A stretch of DNA of 64,000 nt from positions 186,001 through 250,000 of the forward strand of contig NZ_JBFAZP010000009.1 in assembly GCF_040681875.1 (NCBI RefSeq). The letters are read 5' to 3'. Below, in pieces: positions 40,224-48,821 of the stretch; position 1 is the stretch's first letter, and every line of letters begins with the position of its first letter. The translations under genes and the position numbers were made by a program. This DNA comes from Longispora sp040681875. GTDB lineage: Bacteria > Actinomycetota > Actinomycetes > Mycobacteriales > Micromonosporaceae. A model generated the notes under the pieces. The model had not been told where the DNA came from and made no database searches. It saw only the letters and a program-made list of their open reading frames with translations.

Positions 40224-43016
40224 ATGACCTCTCCCCCTCGCAGACTCCGTCTGCTCCTCGGCGCCCTCCTCGCGGGCACCGTTCTGAGCGTGGTGCCGAT
40301 CTCCGCGGCGCAGGCGGCCACCGCCGGCAACGTGACCGGGTTCAGCCAGTCCGGGAACACGTACAACATCACCACCAGCAGCTCGGCGAAGGCCCGGGTG
40401 ACGTTCGCGCGGGCGGACATCTTCCGGGTCGAGCTGGCGCCGTCCGGGACGTACAGCGACCCGGCCGGGACCGACATCACGATCAAGACGAGCTTCGGGT
40501 ACACCGCTCCGGCGTTCACCGACGCGGGCACCTACTACCGGGTGACCACCGGTTCGGTTTCCCTCAGGATCAACAAGTCGCCGCTGACGTTCGCGGCGTA
40601 CAAGGCCGACAACACCACGCTGCTGTGGGCGGAGTCGGCGGCCCTGAACTGGACCGGGTCGCAGACCACCCAGACCCTCAGCCAGGGCGCGAACGAGCAG
40701 TACTACGGCACCGGGTTGCGGCTCGGCGACTGGGCGCTGCGCGGGAAGACGGTACCCATCAAGATCGATAATGCGTGGAACGAGAACAACAACGCGTCCC
40801 CCGCGCCGTTCTACATGTCCACCAACGGGTACGGCGTGGTGCGCAACACCTGGTCACCGGGCTCCTACGCGTTCACCGGCCCGAGCAGCTTCACCCACAA
40901 CGAGAGCCGCTTCGACGCGTACTACTTCGCCGGCAGCGGCCCCGGTGACCTCAAGGGCGTCCTGAACGCCTACACCGACGTGACCGGCAAGCCGTTCCTC
41001 GCCCCGATGTGGGGCTTCGAGATGGGCAACGCCGACTGCTTCAACGCGTCGAACCCCGACTACCAGGGCGACCACAACCGGGTCGGGCACCAGACCACCC
41101 CGGACGTCGTCGCCTACGCCACCGACGCGCGGAACAAGAACATGCCCTCGGGCTGGTTCCTGCCGAACGACGGGTACGGCTGCGGCTACACCAACCTGTC
41201 GCAGTCCATCTCGGGCCTCGCAGCCAAGGGCTTCAAGACCGGGCTGTGGACCTCCACCGGCCTCAACGGGATGCCCGGCGAGATCGCGGCCGGCTCGCGC
41301 GCCGTGAAGACGGACGTGGCGTGGATCGGCGGCGGGTACAAGACCGCGTTCAACGGCGTGAACCAGGCCGTCAACGGGATCGAGAGCAACTCCGACGCGC
41401 GCCGGTTCGTCTGGACGGTGGACGGCTGGGCCGGTACCCAGCGCAACGCCGTGGTGTGGACCGGCGACACCGAGGGCAACTGGGCGAACATGCGCTGGCA
41501 CGTGCCCGCCATCGCCGGCGCCGGGCTGTCCGGGCTGAACTACGCGTCCGGCGACGTCGACGGCATCTTCGAGGGCTCGGCGGCCACGTACGCCCGGGAC
41601 CTGCAGTGGAAGGCCTTCACGCCCGCGCTGATGACCATGTCCGGGTGGGGGCCGACGAACCCGTCCTCCGGGTACAACGACAAGCAGCCCTGGCGGTGGG
41701 CCGAGCCGACGCTGAGCATCAACCGCAAGTACCTGCAGCTCAAGATGCGGCTGATGCCGTACATGTACACGATGAGCGCCAACGCGACCGCGACCGGTAC
41801 GCCGGCCGTGCGCGCCATGGTGCTCGACTACCCGAACGACCCGGTCGCGCGGGGCAACCAGACGTCGGGGCAGTTCCTGTCCGGGGACTCGTTCCTGGTC
41901 GCGCCCGTGGTCACCAACACGTCGACCCGGGACGGGATCTACCTGCCGGCCGGCACCTGGACCGACTACTGGACCGGGACCGTCTACCAGGGACCGACGA
42001 CGCTCAACGGGTACAACGCGCCGCTGGACACCCTGCCGCTGTTCGTCAAGGGCGGCGCGATCGTGCCGATGTGGCCGCAGATGAACTACACGGGCGAGAA
42101 GGCCGTCTCGACCCTCACCTACGACCTGTACCCGCGCGGGAACTCGAACTTCACCCTCTACGAGGACGACGGGATCACCCGGGCCTACAAGACCGGCTCC
42201 TCGGCCACCCAGGCCGTCACGATGACCGCGCCCAACTCGGGCACCGGCAACATCACCGTCAACGTGGGCGCGTCGGTCGGCTCCTACACCGGCAAGCCCT
42301 CCTCCCGTGGGTACGAGTTCACCACCCACCTCGCCGGAGCCCCCAGCTCCGTCACCCTGGGCGGCACCACGCTGACCCAGCAGGCCTCGAAGGCCGCCTA
42401 CGACAGCGCCGCCACGGGCTGGTTCTTCGACGGCAAGGTGCTCTGGACCAAGGTCGGCTCCCAGTCGGGCGCGTTCGCGGTGACGATGACCGGGGCCACC
42501 CTCCCGGGCTCGACCGTGCCGCCGACCGGGTCGCAGCCCATTCCGAAGACCGGCTGGTCGGTGCTGTACGCCGACAGCCAGGAGACCGCCTCGGACGACA
42601 ACGCCGCCACCAACGCCATCGACGGGAGCTCCTCGACGATCTGGCACACCAAGTGGTCGGGCGGCACGCTCCCGCACGAGATCCAGATCGACCTGGGGGC
42701 GTCGTACCCGGTCGACTCGCTCAAGATCCTGCCCCGGCAGGACGGCGGCGTGAACGGCCGGATCGGATCCTACGAGGTGTACGTGTCCACCTCGTCGACG
42801 AGCTGGGGCACGGCGGTGGCCAGCGGGACGTTCGCGGACAGCGCCACCGAGAAGACGGTGACGTTCGCGGCGAAGACCGGGCGGTACATCAGGTTGCGGG
42901 CGATCACGGAGGCCGGCAACCGGGGGCCGTGGACGTCGGTGGCCGAACTGAACGCGACGTCCGCGCCGCCGCCGGTGGCGATGGTCGGCCGGCGGGACCG
43001 GGCCGAGCTCCGGTAA
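40224..43016 (+). CDS. Secreted GH31 alpha-glycosidase with CBM32-like module
   Basis: A 930-residue exported enzyme. The signal peptide (LRLLLGALLAGTVLSVVP ... AQA) precedes an N-terminal beta domain and the GH31 barrel. Marks of the barrel are FLAPMWGFEMGNADCFN, WFLPNDGYGCGY, and GLWTSTGLN. KTDVAWIGGGY (about residue 364) would hold the nucleophile Asp, and VVWTGDTEGNWANMRWHVPA (about 412) the acid/base Asp. The nucleophile region lacks the usual DGxWxDxxEP text and instead resembles the 6-alpha-glucosyltransferase/isomaltodextranase-like GH31 branch. Proximal and distal beta domains follow. At residues about 780-912 there is an F5/8 type C (CBM32-like) module (AATNAIDGSSSTIWHT ... EIQIDLGASYPVDSLKI). 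ATG 40224 has no clear ribosome site. It likely acts on alpha-glucans outside the cell. Confidence 0.88.
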   Translation: MTSPPRRLRLLLGALLAGTVLSVVPISAAQAATAGNVTGFSQSGNTYNITTSSSAKARVTFARADIFRVELAPSGTYSDPAGTDITIKTSFGYTAPAFTDAGTYYRVTTGSVSLRINKSPLTFAAYKADNTTLLWAESAALNWTGSQTTQTLSQGANEQYYGTGLRLGDWALRGKTVPIKIDNAWNENNNASPAPFYMSTNGYGVVRNTWSPGSYAFTGPSSFTHNESRFDAYYFAGSGPGDLKGVLNAYTDVTGKPFLAPMWGFEMGNADCFNASNPDYQGDHNRVGHQTTPDVVAYATDARNKNMPSGWFLPNDGYGCGYTNLSQSISGLAAKGFKTGLWTSTGLNGMPGEIAAGSRAVKTDVAWIGGGYKTAFNGVNQAVNGIESNSDARRFVWTVDGWAGTQRNAVVWTGDTEGNWANMRWHVPAIAGAGLSGLNYASGDVDGIFEGSAATYARDLQWKAFTPALMTMSGWGPTNPSSGYNDKQPWRWAEPTLSINRKYLQLKMRLMPYMYTMSANATATGTPAVRAMVLDYPNDPVARGNQTSGQFLSGDSFLVAPVVTNTSTRDGIYLPAGTWTDYWTGTVYQGPTTLNGYNAPLDTLPLFVKGGAIVPMWPQMNYTGEKAVSTLTYDLYPRGNSNFTLYEDDGITRAYKTGSSATQAVTMTAPNSGTGNITVNVGASVGSYTGKPSSRGYEFTTHLAGAPSSVTLGGTTLTQQASKAAYDSAATGWFFDGKVLWTKVGSQSGAFAVTMTGATLPGSTVPPTGSQPIPKTGWSVLYADSQETASDDNAATNAIDGSSSTIWHTKWSGGTLPHEIQIDLGASYPVDSLKILPRQDGGVNGRIGSYEVYVSTSSTSWGTAVASGTFADSATEKTVTFAAKTGRYIRLRAITEAGNRGPWTSVAELNATSAPPPVAMVGRRDRAELR

Positions 43017-43022
43017 GCGGGG

Positions 43023-43056
43023 GCCCCGGCGTGGCGGAGGACCGTCACGCCGGGGC
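43023..43056 (+). terminator. Hairpin after the GH31 gene
   Basis: A perfect 11-bp stem (43023-43033 with 43046-43056) and 12-nt loop, 6 nt after the stop. No T tract. Confidence 0.6.
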
Positions 43057-43137
43057 GCTCCTACTCCGTTGTGCGACCAGGGGGGTTCCTCTACTCTCCG
43101 GGGGTCTCAGCACCGCGCGCATATACGGGGGATCCCT

Positions 43138-45147
43138 TTGTCCGTCAGGAAATTCCGGTTATTTCGGCGGATCGCGGCCGTGGTCGGTTGCGTCGCCCTG
43201 GCCGTCGGCCTGTCCGGTCCGGTCCACGCCGACCCGACGCCGCCCGCCCGCACGTTCTGGGCCGAACTGGGCGGCCCCACGGTCGCGGAGGACGGGGTAC
43301 TGACCTTCGGCGGCGTCCGGGTGGGCATCACCGACACCCCCTCGCGGGTCGCCGTCTTCCACCTCACCTTCGAGCTCGAGGACCCGGAGCTGATGCCGCA
43401 CTTCCAGTTCCTCGCGGACGACAACGGCGCGCGGTGCCACACCCCGCCGGGTGGAACGCCGGGCAGGACGCAGAAGTGCGCGTACACCGTGAACCTCGAC
43501 GGGCACGACGAGGCCGTCTTCAGCCCTCGGCTCCGGATCACACCGCTCAGCGCCGATCCGGCGGCCCGCGCGTCGCTGATCTGGGTCACGTTCGCGCCGG
43601 AGGGGATGGACGCCTCGGCCCGGCGGGGGGTGAGAGCGGCCATGCGGCACAAGGCCCACCTCACCGCCGCCGTGCACGGACCGGTCACCGGCCAGATCGG
43701 CGACGTCGTGGACGTGCCCTGGACGGTGACGAACGTCGGTCCCGACGAGCTGCCCGGCTTCCGGGCGAGCCTGACGCTGACCGCCCCGGGCGGCACCGAG
43801 TGGACGGGGGCCGCCGCGGCCCGGTGTGATCCGCCGGCGATCCCGAAGGTCGAGTACCGCTGCGTCGGCTCGGGCATTCTGGTGCCGGGCGCCACGATGA
43901 CCGAGACCTGGCAGCTCAGGATCACCTCCACCACGGTGGGCACCGGCCGCGTGACCGCACAGTTGATCGACTCCGCCGGCGAGTCCGAGGACATGGGGTT
44001 CACCGACCCGACCCCGGGGCCCGACTCCACCGCGGACATCGTCGTCACTCCCCCGCCGGCCCGACCCGGTGACCGGTACGTTCCGGTCGGCCCCGTCCGG
44101 GTGCTCGACACCCGCGACTCCGGCACCCCGGTCGCACCCGGCGGCACCGTGACCCTTCCAGTCGCCGGCCGCACCGGGGTCCCGGCCACCGGGGTCACTT
44201 CGGTCACGATGAACGTGACGGTCACCGAACCCACCCGCGAGGGCTTCCTCACCGTGCACCCCGACGGGAAGATCCGGCCCAACGCGTCGAACCTCAACTG
44301 GGTACGGGGCCAGGTGGTGCCCAACCTCGTCGTCGTACCCGTCGTGAACGGCAAGGTGAACTTCCACAACACCAGCCCCGGCACCGTGCACCTCGTGGCG
44401 GACCTGGTCGGCTACCACACCACGGGCGCGGGCAGCAGCTTCACGCCGATCGGGCCGGTCCGTGCCCTGGACACCCGCGACTCCGGCACACCGGTCGCAC
44501 CCGGCGGCACCCTGACCCTGCCGGTCGCCGGCCGCAACGGCGTACCGGTCGACGGGGTCACCGCCGTCACCATGAACGTGACCGTCACCGAGCCGACCCG
44601 CGAGGGCTTCCTCACCGTCTACCCGGACGGGAAGTCCAAACCGAACGCCTCAAGCCTCAACTGGGTACGCGGACAGGTCGTCCCCAACCTCGTCGTCGTA
44701 CCCGTCGTGAACGGCAAGGTGAACTTCCACAACACCAGCCCCGGCACCGTGCACCTCGTGGCCGACGTCGTCGGGTACCACACCACCGGCGTCGCGAGCA
44801 CCTTCCAGCCCTTCGGCCCCTACCGTGCCCTCGACACCCGCGACCGGGGCGCTCCGGTCGCGCCCGGCGGCAGCCTGACCCTGGTGGTCGGCAGCGTGGT
44901 CGCGGCCGGCGGCGTCACGGCGGTCACCATGAACGTGACGGTCACCGAGCCGACCCGCGAGGGGTTCCTCACCGTCTACCCGGACGGGAGGATCCGGCCC
45001 AACGCGTCGAACCTCAACTGGGTACGGGGCCAGGTGGTGCCGAACCTCGTGGTCGTACCCGTCGTCAACGGGAAGATCACGTTCCACAACACCAGCCTCG
45101 GGACCGTGCACGTGATCGCCGACGTGGTGGGGTACCACACCGGCTGA
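43138..45147 (+). CDS. Secreted protein with three C-terminal beta repeats
   Basis: A 669-residue exported protein starting at TTG 43138 (GGGGA about 6 nt upstream), which gives the signal peptide LSVRKFRLFRRIAAVVGCVALAVGLSG ... VHA. Residues about 35-310 are beta-rich with a CARDB/DUF11-like part (VDVPWTVTNVGPDELPGFRASLTLTAPGG). Then come three near-identical repeats of about 115 residues, each opening with R(V/A)LDTRD.G.PVAPGG and closing with VVGYHT. The repeat type is common in large secreted actinomycete proteins and probably mediates binding; function unknown. The repeats share long identical DNA stretches, so recombination between them is possible. Confidence 0.8.
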   Translation: MSVRKFRLFRRIAAVVGCVALAVGLSGPVHADPTPPARTFWAELGGPTVAEDGVLTFGGVRVGITDTPSRVAVFHLTFELEDPELMPHFQFLADDNGARCHTPPGGTPGRTQKCAYTVNLDGHDEAVFSPRLRITPLSADPAARASLIWVTFAPEGMDASARRGVRAAMRHKAHLTAAVHGPVTGQIGDVVDVPWTVTNVGPDELPGFRASLTLTAPGGTEWTGAAAARCDPPAIPKVEYRCVGSGILVPGATMTETWQLRITSTTVGTGRVTAQLIDSAGESEDMGFTDPTPGPDSTADIVVTPPPARPGDRYVPVGPVRVLDTRDSGTPVAPGGTVTLPVAGRTGVPATGVTSVTMNVTVTEPTREGFLTVHPDGKIRPNASNLNWVRGQVVPNLVVVPVVNGKVNFHNTSPGTVHLVADLVGYHTTGAGSSFTPIGPVRALDTRDSGTPVAPGGTLTLPVAGRNGVPVDGVTAVTMNVTVTEPTREGFLTVYPDGKSKPNASSLNWVRGQVVPNLVVVPVVNGKVNFHNTSPGTVHLVADVVGYHTTGVASTFQPFGPYRALDTRDRGAPVAPGGSLTLVVGSVVAAGGVTAVTMNVTVTEPTREGFLTVYPDGRIRPNASNLNWVRGQVVPNLVVVPVVNGKITFHNTSLGTVHVIADVVGYHTG

Positions 45148-45151
45148 CCTG

Positions 45152-45195
45152 GAAGATGCCCGGCCGCCGGTGGGCGGCCGGGCATCTTCGTTCCG
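45152..45195 (+). terminator. Rho-independent terminator
   Basis: A perfect 17-bp stem (45152-45168 with 45173-45189), GGTG loop, then GTTCC, immediately after the triple-repeat protein. Confidence 0.88.
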
Positions 45196-45220
45196 TGAGG
45201 TCCAGGGCGTGTCCTGCCGG

Positions 45221-45414
45221 TCATGGGAGCCAGATCATGGCGGCTGCGATGGTCAGGGCAGGCGTGTTGGATAGCGGCGCGTTTGGCGTGTCCGGTGGCC
45301 AGGTCGCGCCAGTGTTTCAACCGGTTGAAGCAGCGTTCGACGATGTTGCGTTGCTTGTAGACCTCGCAGTCGAAGTCCGGGGATCGGCCACCGACGTCAC
45401 CGATGGCACCAAGA
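45221..45414 (-). pseudogene. IS5-family transposase, C-terminal remnant
   Basis: The minus-strand reading gives GGRSPDFDCEVYKQRNIVERC, then FNRLKHWRDLATGHAKRAAI. This is the DDE transposase end around the catalytic Glu (the VERCFNRLK motif) of IS5-type elements. A frameshift follows, after which ALTIAAAMIWLP and a stop at 45221-45223 complete the usual C terminus. No start codon or N-terminal catalytic Asp residues are present. The inverted terminus (45205-45222) lies right beyond the stop, as in an intact element end. Not functional. Confidence 0.85.
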
Positions 45415-45419
45415 GCCGG

Positions 45420-45459
45420 CGGGTGCCGGGGACCCCGAAACCGAGATACCCGGCACCCG
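45420..45459 (-). terminator. Hairpin ending the three-gene operon
   Basis: A perfect 11-bp stem CGGGTGCCGGG / CCCGGCACCCG (45420-45430, 45449-45459) with an 18-nt loop, directly after the stop of the last minus-strand gene. No strong T tract. Confidence 0.6.
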
Positions 45460-45460
45460 A

Positions 45461-46273
45461 TCAGGCCTGCTTGGCGCAGGTGAGCCGCACACCTGGAAGC
45501 TTGACCGTCACCTTGTCGCCATCGAAATCCACCTCGACCTTGCTGACCTCAAAGCGATCGTCGTTTCCGACCCCGAAACTGCTGCGGTGCGACCCGGACA
45601 GGTCACCCCCGTCGGAGACGCCGTCGACCTTCAGCACGGAGTTGTAGCTCCAGCGGAGCTCAAGCCTGCCCTCGACGATCTGCCAGGTACCCGACTCGAA
45701 CGCGGTCATCTCCGGGGAACGGAAGCCGTCGAGACTGGACCGTTCCCGCAGCAGGAACCAGTACTTTTCGGCCACCACCGCGGTATATCGGCGAGGTACG
45801 CGGTTGGCGTCGCCGCTCTCATCCAGACAGTCCCAGGTGCCGGTCGCCACGTCGGACAGCGATGAGCCACCGGGGAGGTACGCCACCAGCTTGCTGCCGC
45901 CGAAGCCCAGAACCACACCGAGCAGCACGGCGAGTACCAGCAGAAGAGACGCCCGACGGCGGTCGGGTACCGCCACCGCGTCGGGCTTCGGTGGAACCTG
46001 CGGCTCGGCCGCCTCCGCCCGCATCCGCTCGGACAACCGGAGCAGTTCCGGCTCCAGCTCCGGCTGTCGAGCGGTGGCCTCACGCAGTGCTGTTTCGAGG
46101 AATCGGAGACCATACGACGTCTGCAGCATCCGTCGTATCGCGTCTGCCTCGCCTCCGGCCTCGACCTCCAGCAGCCGACCGAGCAGGACGGCGGCCTCAG
46201 TGCTGGCCGGACCGGGGTACCCGGTGGACAGTCCGCGATCGATGTGGACGAGAAATCCGTCAACCGCGCTCAT
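45461..46273 (-). CDS. Single-pass membrane protein, third gene of coupled operon
   Basis: A 270-residue protein with three parts. A cytosolic helical region (1-95) contains AAVLLGRLLEVEAGG and YGLRFLETALREATARQPELEPELLRL. One membrane helix follows (RASLLLVLAVLLGVVLGFGG). The remaining part of about 140 residues lies outside the membrane, has two cysteines (GTWDCLDE, RLTCAKQ), and alternates beta strands (GTWQIVEGRLELRWSYN, FEVSKVEVDFDGDKVTVKL). No family recognised. Its ATG overlaps the stop of the nucleosidase-like gene by 4 nt (46270-46273), so it is translated with it. The cytosolic helices may contact the other two products. A hairpin right after its stop marks the operon end. Confidence 0.75.
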   Translation of the reverse strand: MSAVDGFLVHIDRGLSTGYPGPASTEAAVLLGRLLEVEAGGEADAIRRMLQTSYGLRFLETALREATARQPELEPELLRLSERMRAEAAEPQVPPKPDAVAVPDRRRASLLLVLAVLLGVVLGFGGSKLVAYLPGGSSLSDVATGTWDCLDESGDANRVPRRYTAVVAEKYWFLLRERSSLDGFRSPEMTAFESGTWQIVEGRLELRWSYNSVLKVDGVSDGGDLSGSHRSSFGVGNDDRFEVSKVEVDFDGDKVTVKLPGVRLTCAKQA

Positions 46274-47175
46274 GCCGCCTCCTCGATCTCGACCAGGTAC
46301 GGCACCATCATCAGGAGGGTCTCAGCGGCATGCTGGGCGGCCAGGTGGTGTGCGCTGTCGTCCTTAGCCTTGTCAGCATGATCGCTGATGCCTCGAACGC
46401 TCAGCCAGCCGGCCAGCTCCGGTCGCGAGCTGGCGACCTCGTGGAATGCCTGAGCCAGGCCGCCGCCCTCGGTCTCGACCGCCAGCGTCTTGTCGTTGAA
46501 GGCGGACAGGAAGGATCGAATCTCGTGGGCGTGGTCGGCGACGACGGCCTCGCCCGAACCCACCGGTCCGCGCATCACCGCGAAGGTGCCGCCGTCGGCC
46601 GTGGGCAGCCGGGCGGGTTCCCCTGCGGCGGTGAAGAAGCGGTTCAGTGCCCGAGCCGTCCGATCGCTGATCGGGTGGGCCTGCCCCCGGCGTCGGGTGC
46701 CGTCGGACCTCTCCTTGCGGGCGTCGTAGTAGATGAGCTGCTCCGCGACGACCACGTCACCGAGGGCGACGTCGTCGTGGATGCCGCCGGCGATACCCAC
46801 CATGACCAGTAGGCGAGGTGAGCAATGGTCCAGGAGGCGCTGACAGGCCAGGGTCGCCGAGCGCTGTCCCCGGTCCAGGGTCTGGGTGGCAACCAGCCGC
46901 ACCGAGCCGAGCCACGCCTCGTGGAACACGGTGCCGTCGGCGTTGGACTGCTGCCGATAGCCGGAGCCGGTGCGCAACACCGACAGCACCGCCCGCATCT
47001 CCTCGCTGAGGATGGTCAGGATCCCGATCGACCCGTCCCCCGACCGGCTCAGATCGGTCGCCGATTCGGCGAACGGCCGATAGTTGTGGATGACGGCGCT
47101 CTGCCCGACGGCGGACTCGACGACGCGCAGGATGCCGGGTCCGGTGTTCTGGATGCCGTAGTTGTTGGTGGTCAT
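46270..47175 (-). CDS. MTA/SAH nucleosidase-like enzyme with N-terminal assembly motif
   Basis: A 301-residue protein. Residues about 50-295 form a PNP/MTAN-fold nucleoside phosphorylase or nucleosidase: IGILTILSEEMRAVL at the start, MVGIAGGIHDDVALGDVVVAE (phosphate/ribose loop), GPVGSGEAVVAD, AVETEGGGLAQA (the Met/Glu ribose-binding strand of MTAN is replaced by VETEG) and VRGISDHAD with the catalytic-type Asp. The first 31 residues (NYGIQNTGPGIL ... SAVGQSAVIHN) are not part of that fold. They match the C-terminal tail of the membrane protein encoded just upstream. Stand-alone PNP-type enzymes with such N-terminal tags are known as effectors in bacterial conflict systems. Overlaps both neighbours by 4 nt. 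Likely cytosolic; substrate unknown. Confidence 0.85.
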   Translation of the reverse strand: MTTNNYGIQNTGPGILRVVESAVGQSAVIHNYRPFAESATDLSRSGDGSIGILTILSEEMRAVLSVLRTGSGYRQQSNADGTVFHEAWLGSVRLVATQTLDRGQRSATLACQRLLDHCSPRLLVMVGIAGGIHDDVALGDVVVAEQLIYYDARKERSDGTRRRGQAHPISDRTARALNRFFTAAGEPARLPTADGGTFAVMRGPVGSGEAVVADHAHEIRSFLSAFNDKTLAVETEGGGLAQAFHEVASSRPELAGWLSVRGISDHADKAKDDSAHHLAAQHAAETLLMMVPYLVEIEEAA

Positions 47176-48722
47176 TTCCCGCCTCCCCGGTTGATGGTGG
47201 TTGCCTGGCTACCAACAGCGGTCGAGTGCAGCGTGGTCGTGCCGCCCGTGTTGATCACACCGTTGTTGAGGATGGTCATGGCACGCTGGGTGTACTCGCT
47301 GACGTCGATGTCCTTGTCCTCGAGAAAGTCGTAGACCGCCGCCAACACGCGGCGTTCGATGATCCGCGAGTACTTCTCCACGTCGTGTTCCTGCTGATAG
47401 GCACGCAGCCGGCCGGCGTCCCCCAGCTCACGAAGGCTGATCCGGGCACCGTAGTTGGAGCGGGCGGCACCACCCTGCCGATCGGCCATGGCCAGCCGGG
47501 CCAGGTTGATCGGAGCCTTGAGCAACACCATCGGCGCACCCGCCAGTGCCTTGAACACGGTCATCGCACCGCCCAGCACAACTGCCTGCTCGGCGTCGTC
47601 GATGGAGCGGTAGGCCGGCGCGCACGGGGGCAGTGCCCACGCCGAGAGTTCCAGATACAGGGTGCGTCCCTGAACCGCGAAATGGACGTAGACGGTGGTC
47701 ACCACCTCGCCGTCCCAGGACACGACCTGGCAGCTCAGATAGTGCCGTGCCGGGCCGGTCGGGTTGGCGATGACACGTTCCAGGGCTGCGGGCGAGAGCA
47801 CGGGCGGCCGGCTGGGAGAGGCATTGATTTTCACCTCCGAGCTGTGCACCTGACTCCGGTTGGTGATCTCCGAGCAGGCCACGAACACGCGGTCGGTCAC
47901 GTCCAGCCCCGGCAGGCGCAGTTCCGGCGGCCCGGTGAAGGCCAGGTCGAACAGGTTTTTGGTGACGTACTCCTTCAGCTCCAGCGTGGTGAACGGCGCG
48001 GTGTCGAACTCGCGGTCCTGCTCCCGTTGCGTCAACGGGTCTCCGGCGCGCATCAGGCGTTGCGCGAACGACCAGGTGCCGATCTCGAAGCCGGAGCCGA
48101 TGAATGGCCGGTATCCGGCGTACACAGTCAGATTTCCGTGATCGACAGCGGCCAGTTTCCGCAGCCGCTGGTCGGTGTGTTGGACGACGGCAGCCCCTGG
48201 AGCCAGCCGATCCAGCTGCGCACGCATGCGGAACTCGGTTCCGACCACCACCCCGAAGAGAATGAGGAGCATCACGAGCACTCCGCCGTGCGACTGCTGC
48301 GACCCGGCCCCCAACAGCGGCAGGGGGAAAATTGTATTGATGACGATAATCAGAAGGGACGTGTACCCGAGGACCACGACGAGCATCTTGGCCAGGGGCT
48401 TCTCGACCAGGAGCCCGACGAACATGACGATCAACCCGAAGCCGACAACGAACAGGGTGCGCAGCAGGTTGTCCCAGTCGATCAGGGCGAACAGCAGCAG
48501 CCCGGCGAGCAGGCAGCCGTCCTGCGCGGCGGTGATCCGCTGCGCGGTGAGGCAGTGCGCCAGCACGGTGGGCAGGTCGAATCCGTAGGAGGGAGCGACG
48601 AACCGCTGCTCGCCGTGGTAGATCTCGGCCAACGCGACCCGGCGGAATCCCTGGTCCAGGTATGCGGCGGCGGACAGATGCCGGGTCGCTGAGCTGACTG
48701 GCTGAGCGGGCGGAGCGGGCAT
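47172..48722 (-). CDS. Multi-pass membrane protein with C-terminal assembly motif
   Basis: A 516-residue protein, first of the coupled operon. A soluble start of about 65 residues is followed by four probable membrane helices between residues 68 and 165 (LLAGLLLFALIDW, LFVVGFGLIVMFVGLLV, MLVVVLGYTSLLIIVINTIF, LVMLLILFGVVVGTEF). A cytosolic beta-rich domain follows (about 190-400: NLTVYAGYRPFIGSGFEIGTWSFA, VVTTVYVHFAVQGRTLYLEL). Similar uncharacterised proteins occur in many streptomycetes. The last 30 residues (NNGVINTGG ... TAVGSQATTIN) resemble the first 30 of the nucleosidase-like protein downstream. ATG 48720-48722 has GGAG 5 nt upstream. It is placed to be the sensor or platform of the module. 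Confidence 0.8.
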   Translation of the reverse strand: MPAPPAQPVSSATRHLSAAAYLDQGFRRVALAEIYHGEQRFVAPSYGFDLPTVLAHCLTAQRITAAQDGCLLAGLLLFALIDWDNLLRTLFVVGFGLIVMFVGLLVEKPLAKMLVVVLGYTSLLIIVINTIFPLPLLGAGSQQSHGGVLVMLLILFGVVVGTEFRMRAQLDRLAPGAAVVQHTDQRLRKLAAVDHGNLTVYAGYRPFIGSGFEIGTWSFAQRLMRAGDPLTQREQDREFDTAPFTTLELKEYVTKNLFDLAFTGPPELRLPGLDVTDRVFVACSEITNRSQVHSSEVKINASPSRPPVLSPAALERVIANPTGPARHYLSCQVVSWDGEVVTTVYVHFAVQGRTLYLELSAWALPPCAPAYRSIDDAEQAVVLGGAMTVFKALAGAPMVLLKAPINLARLAMADRQGGAARSNYGARISLRELGDAGRLRAYQQEHDVEKYSRIIERRVLAAVYDFLEDKDIDVSEYTQRAMTILNNGVINTGGTTTLHSTAVGSQATTINRGGGK

Positions 48723-48750
48723 GGTGTCTCCATGGAATATACGTCAGAAG

Positions 48751-48806
48751 GACGAGAACCTCGCTGAGGCTACCGACACCCAAGGTTCTCGTCAATTGAA
48801 CGAGAA
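48751..48806. promoter_or_regulatory. Operator array between NUDIX regulator and operon
   Basis: Three related half-sites lie in the 99-nt divergent spacer. GACGAGAACCT (48751-48761) faces its exact complement AGGTTCTCGTC (48783-48793). The latter overlaps a second pair, TTCTCGT (48786-48792) and ACGAGAA (48800-48806) around CAATTGA. The array lies where it could control both directions. Confidence 0.7.
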
Positions 48807-48821
48807 GTCGGATGTTGTGTC

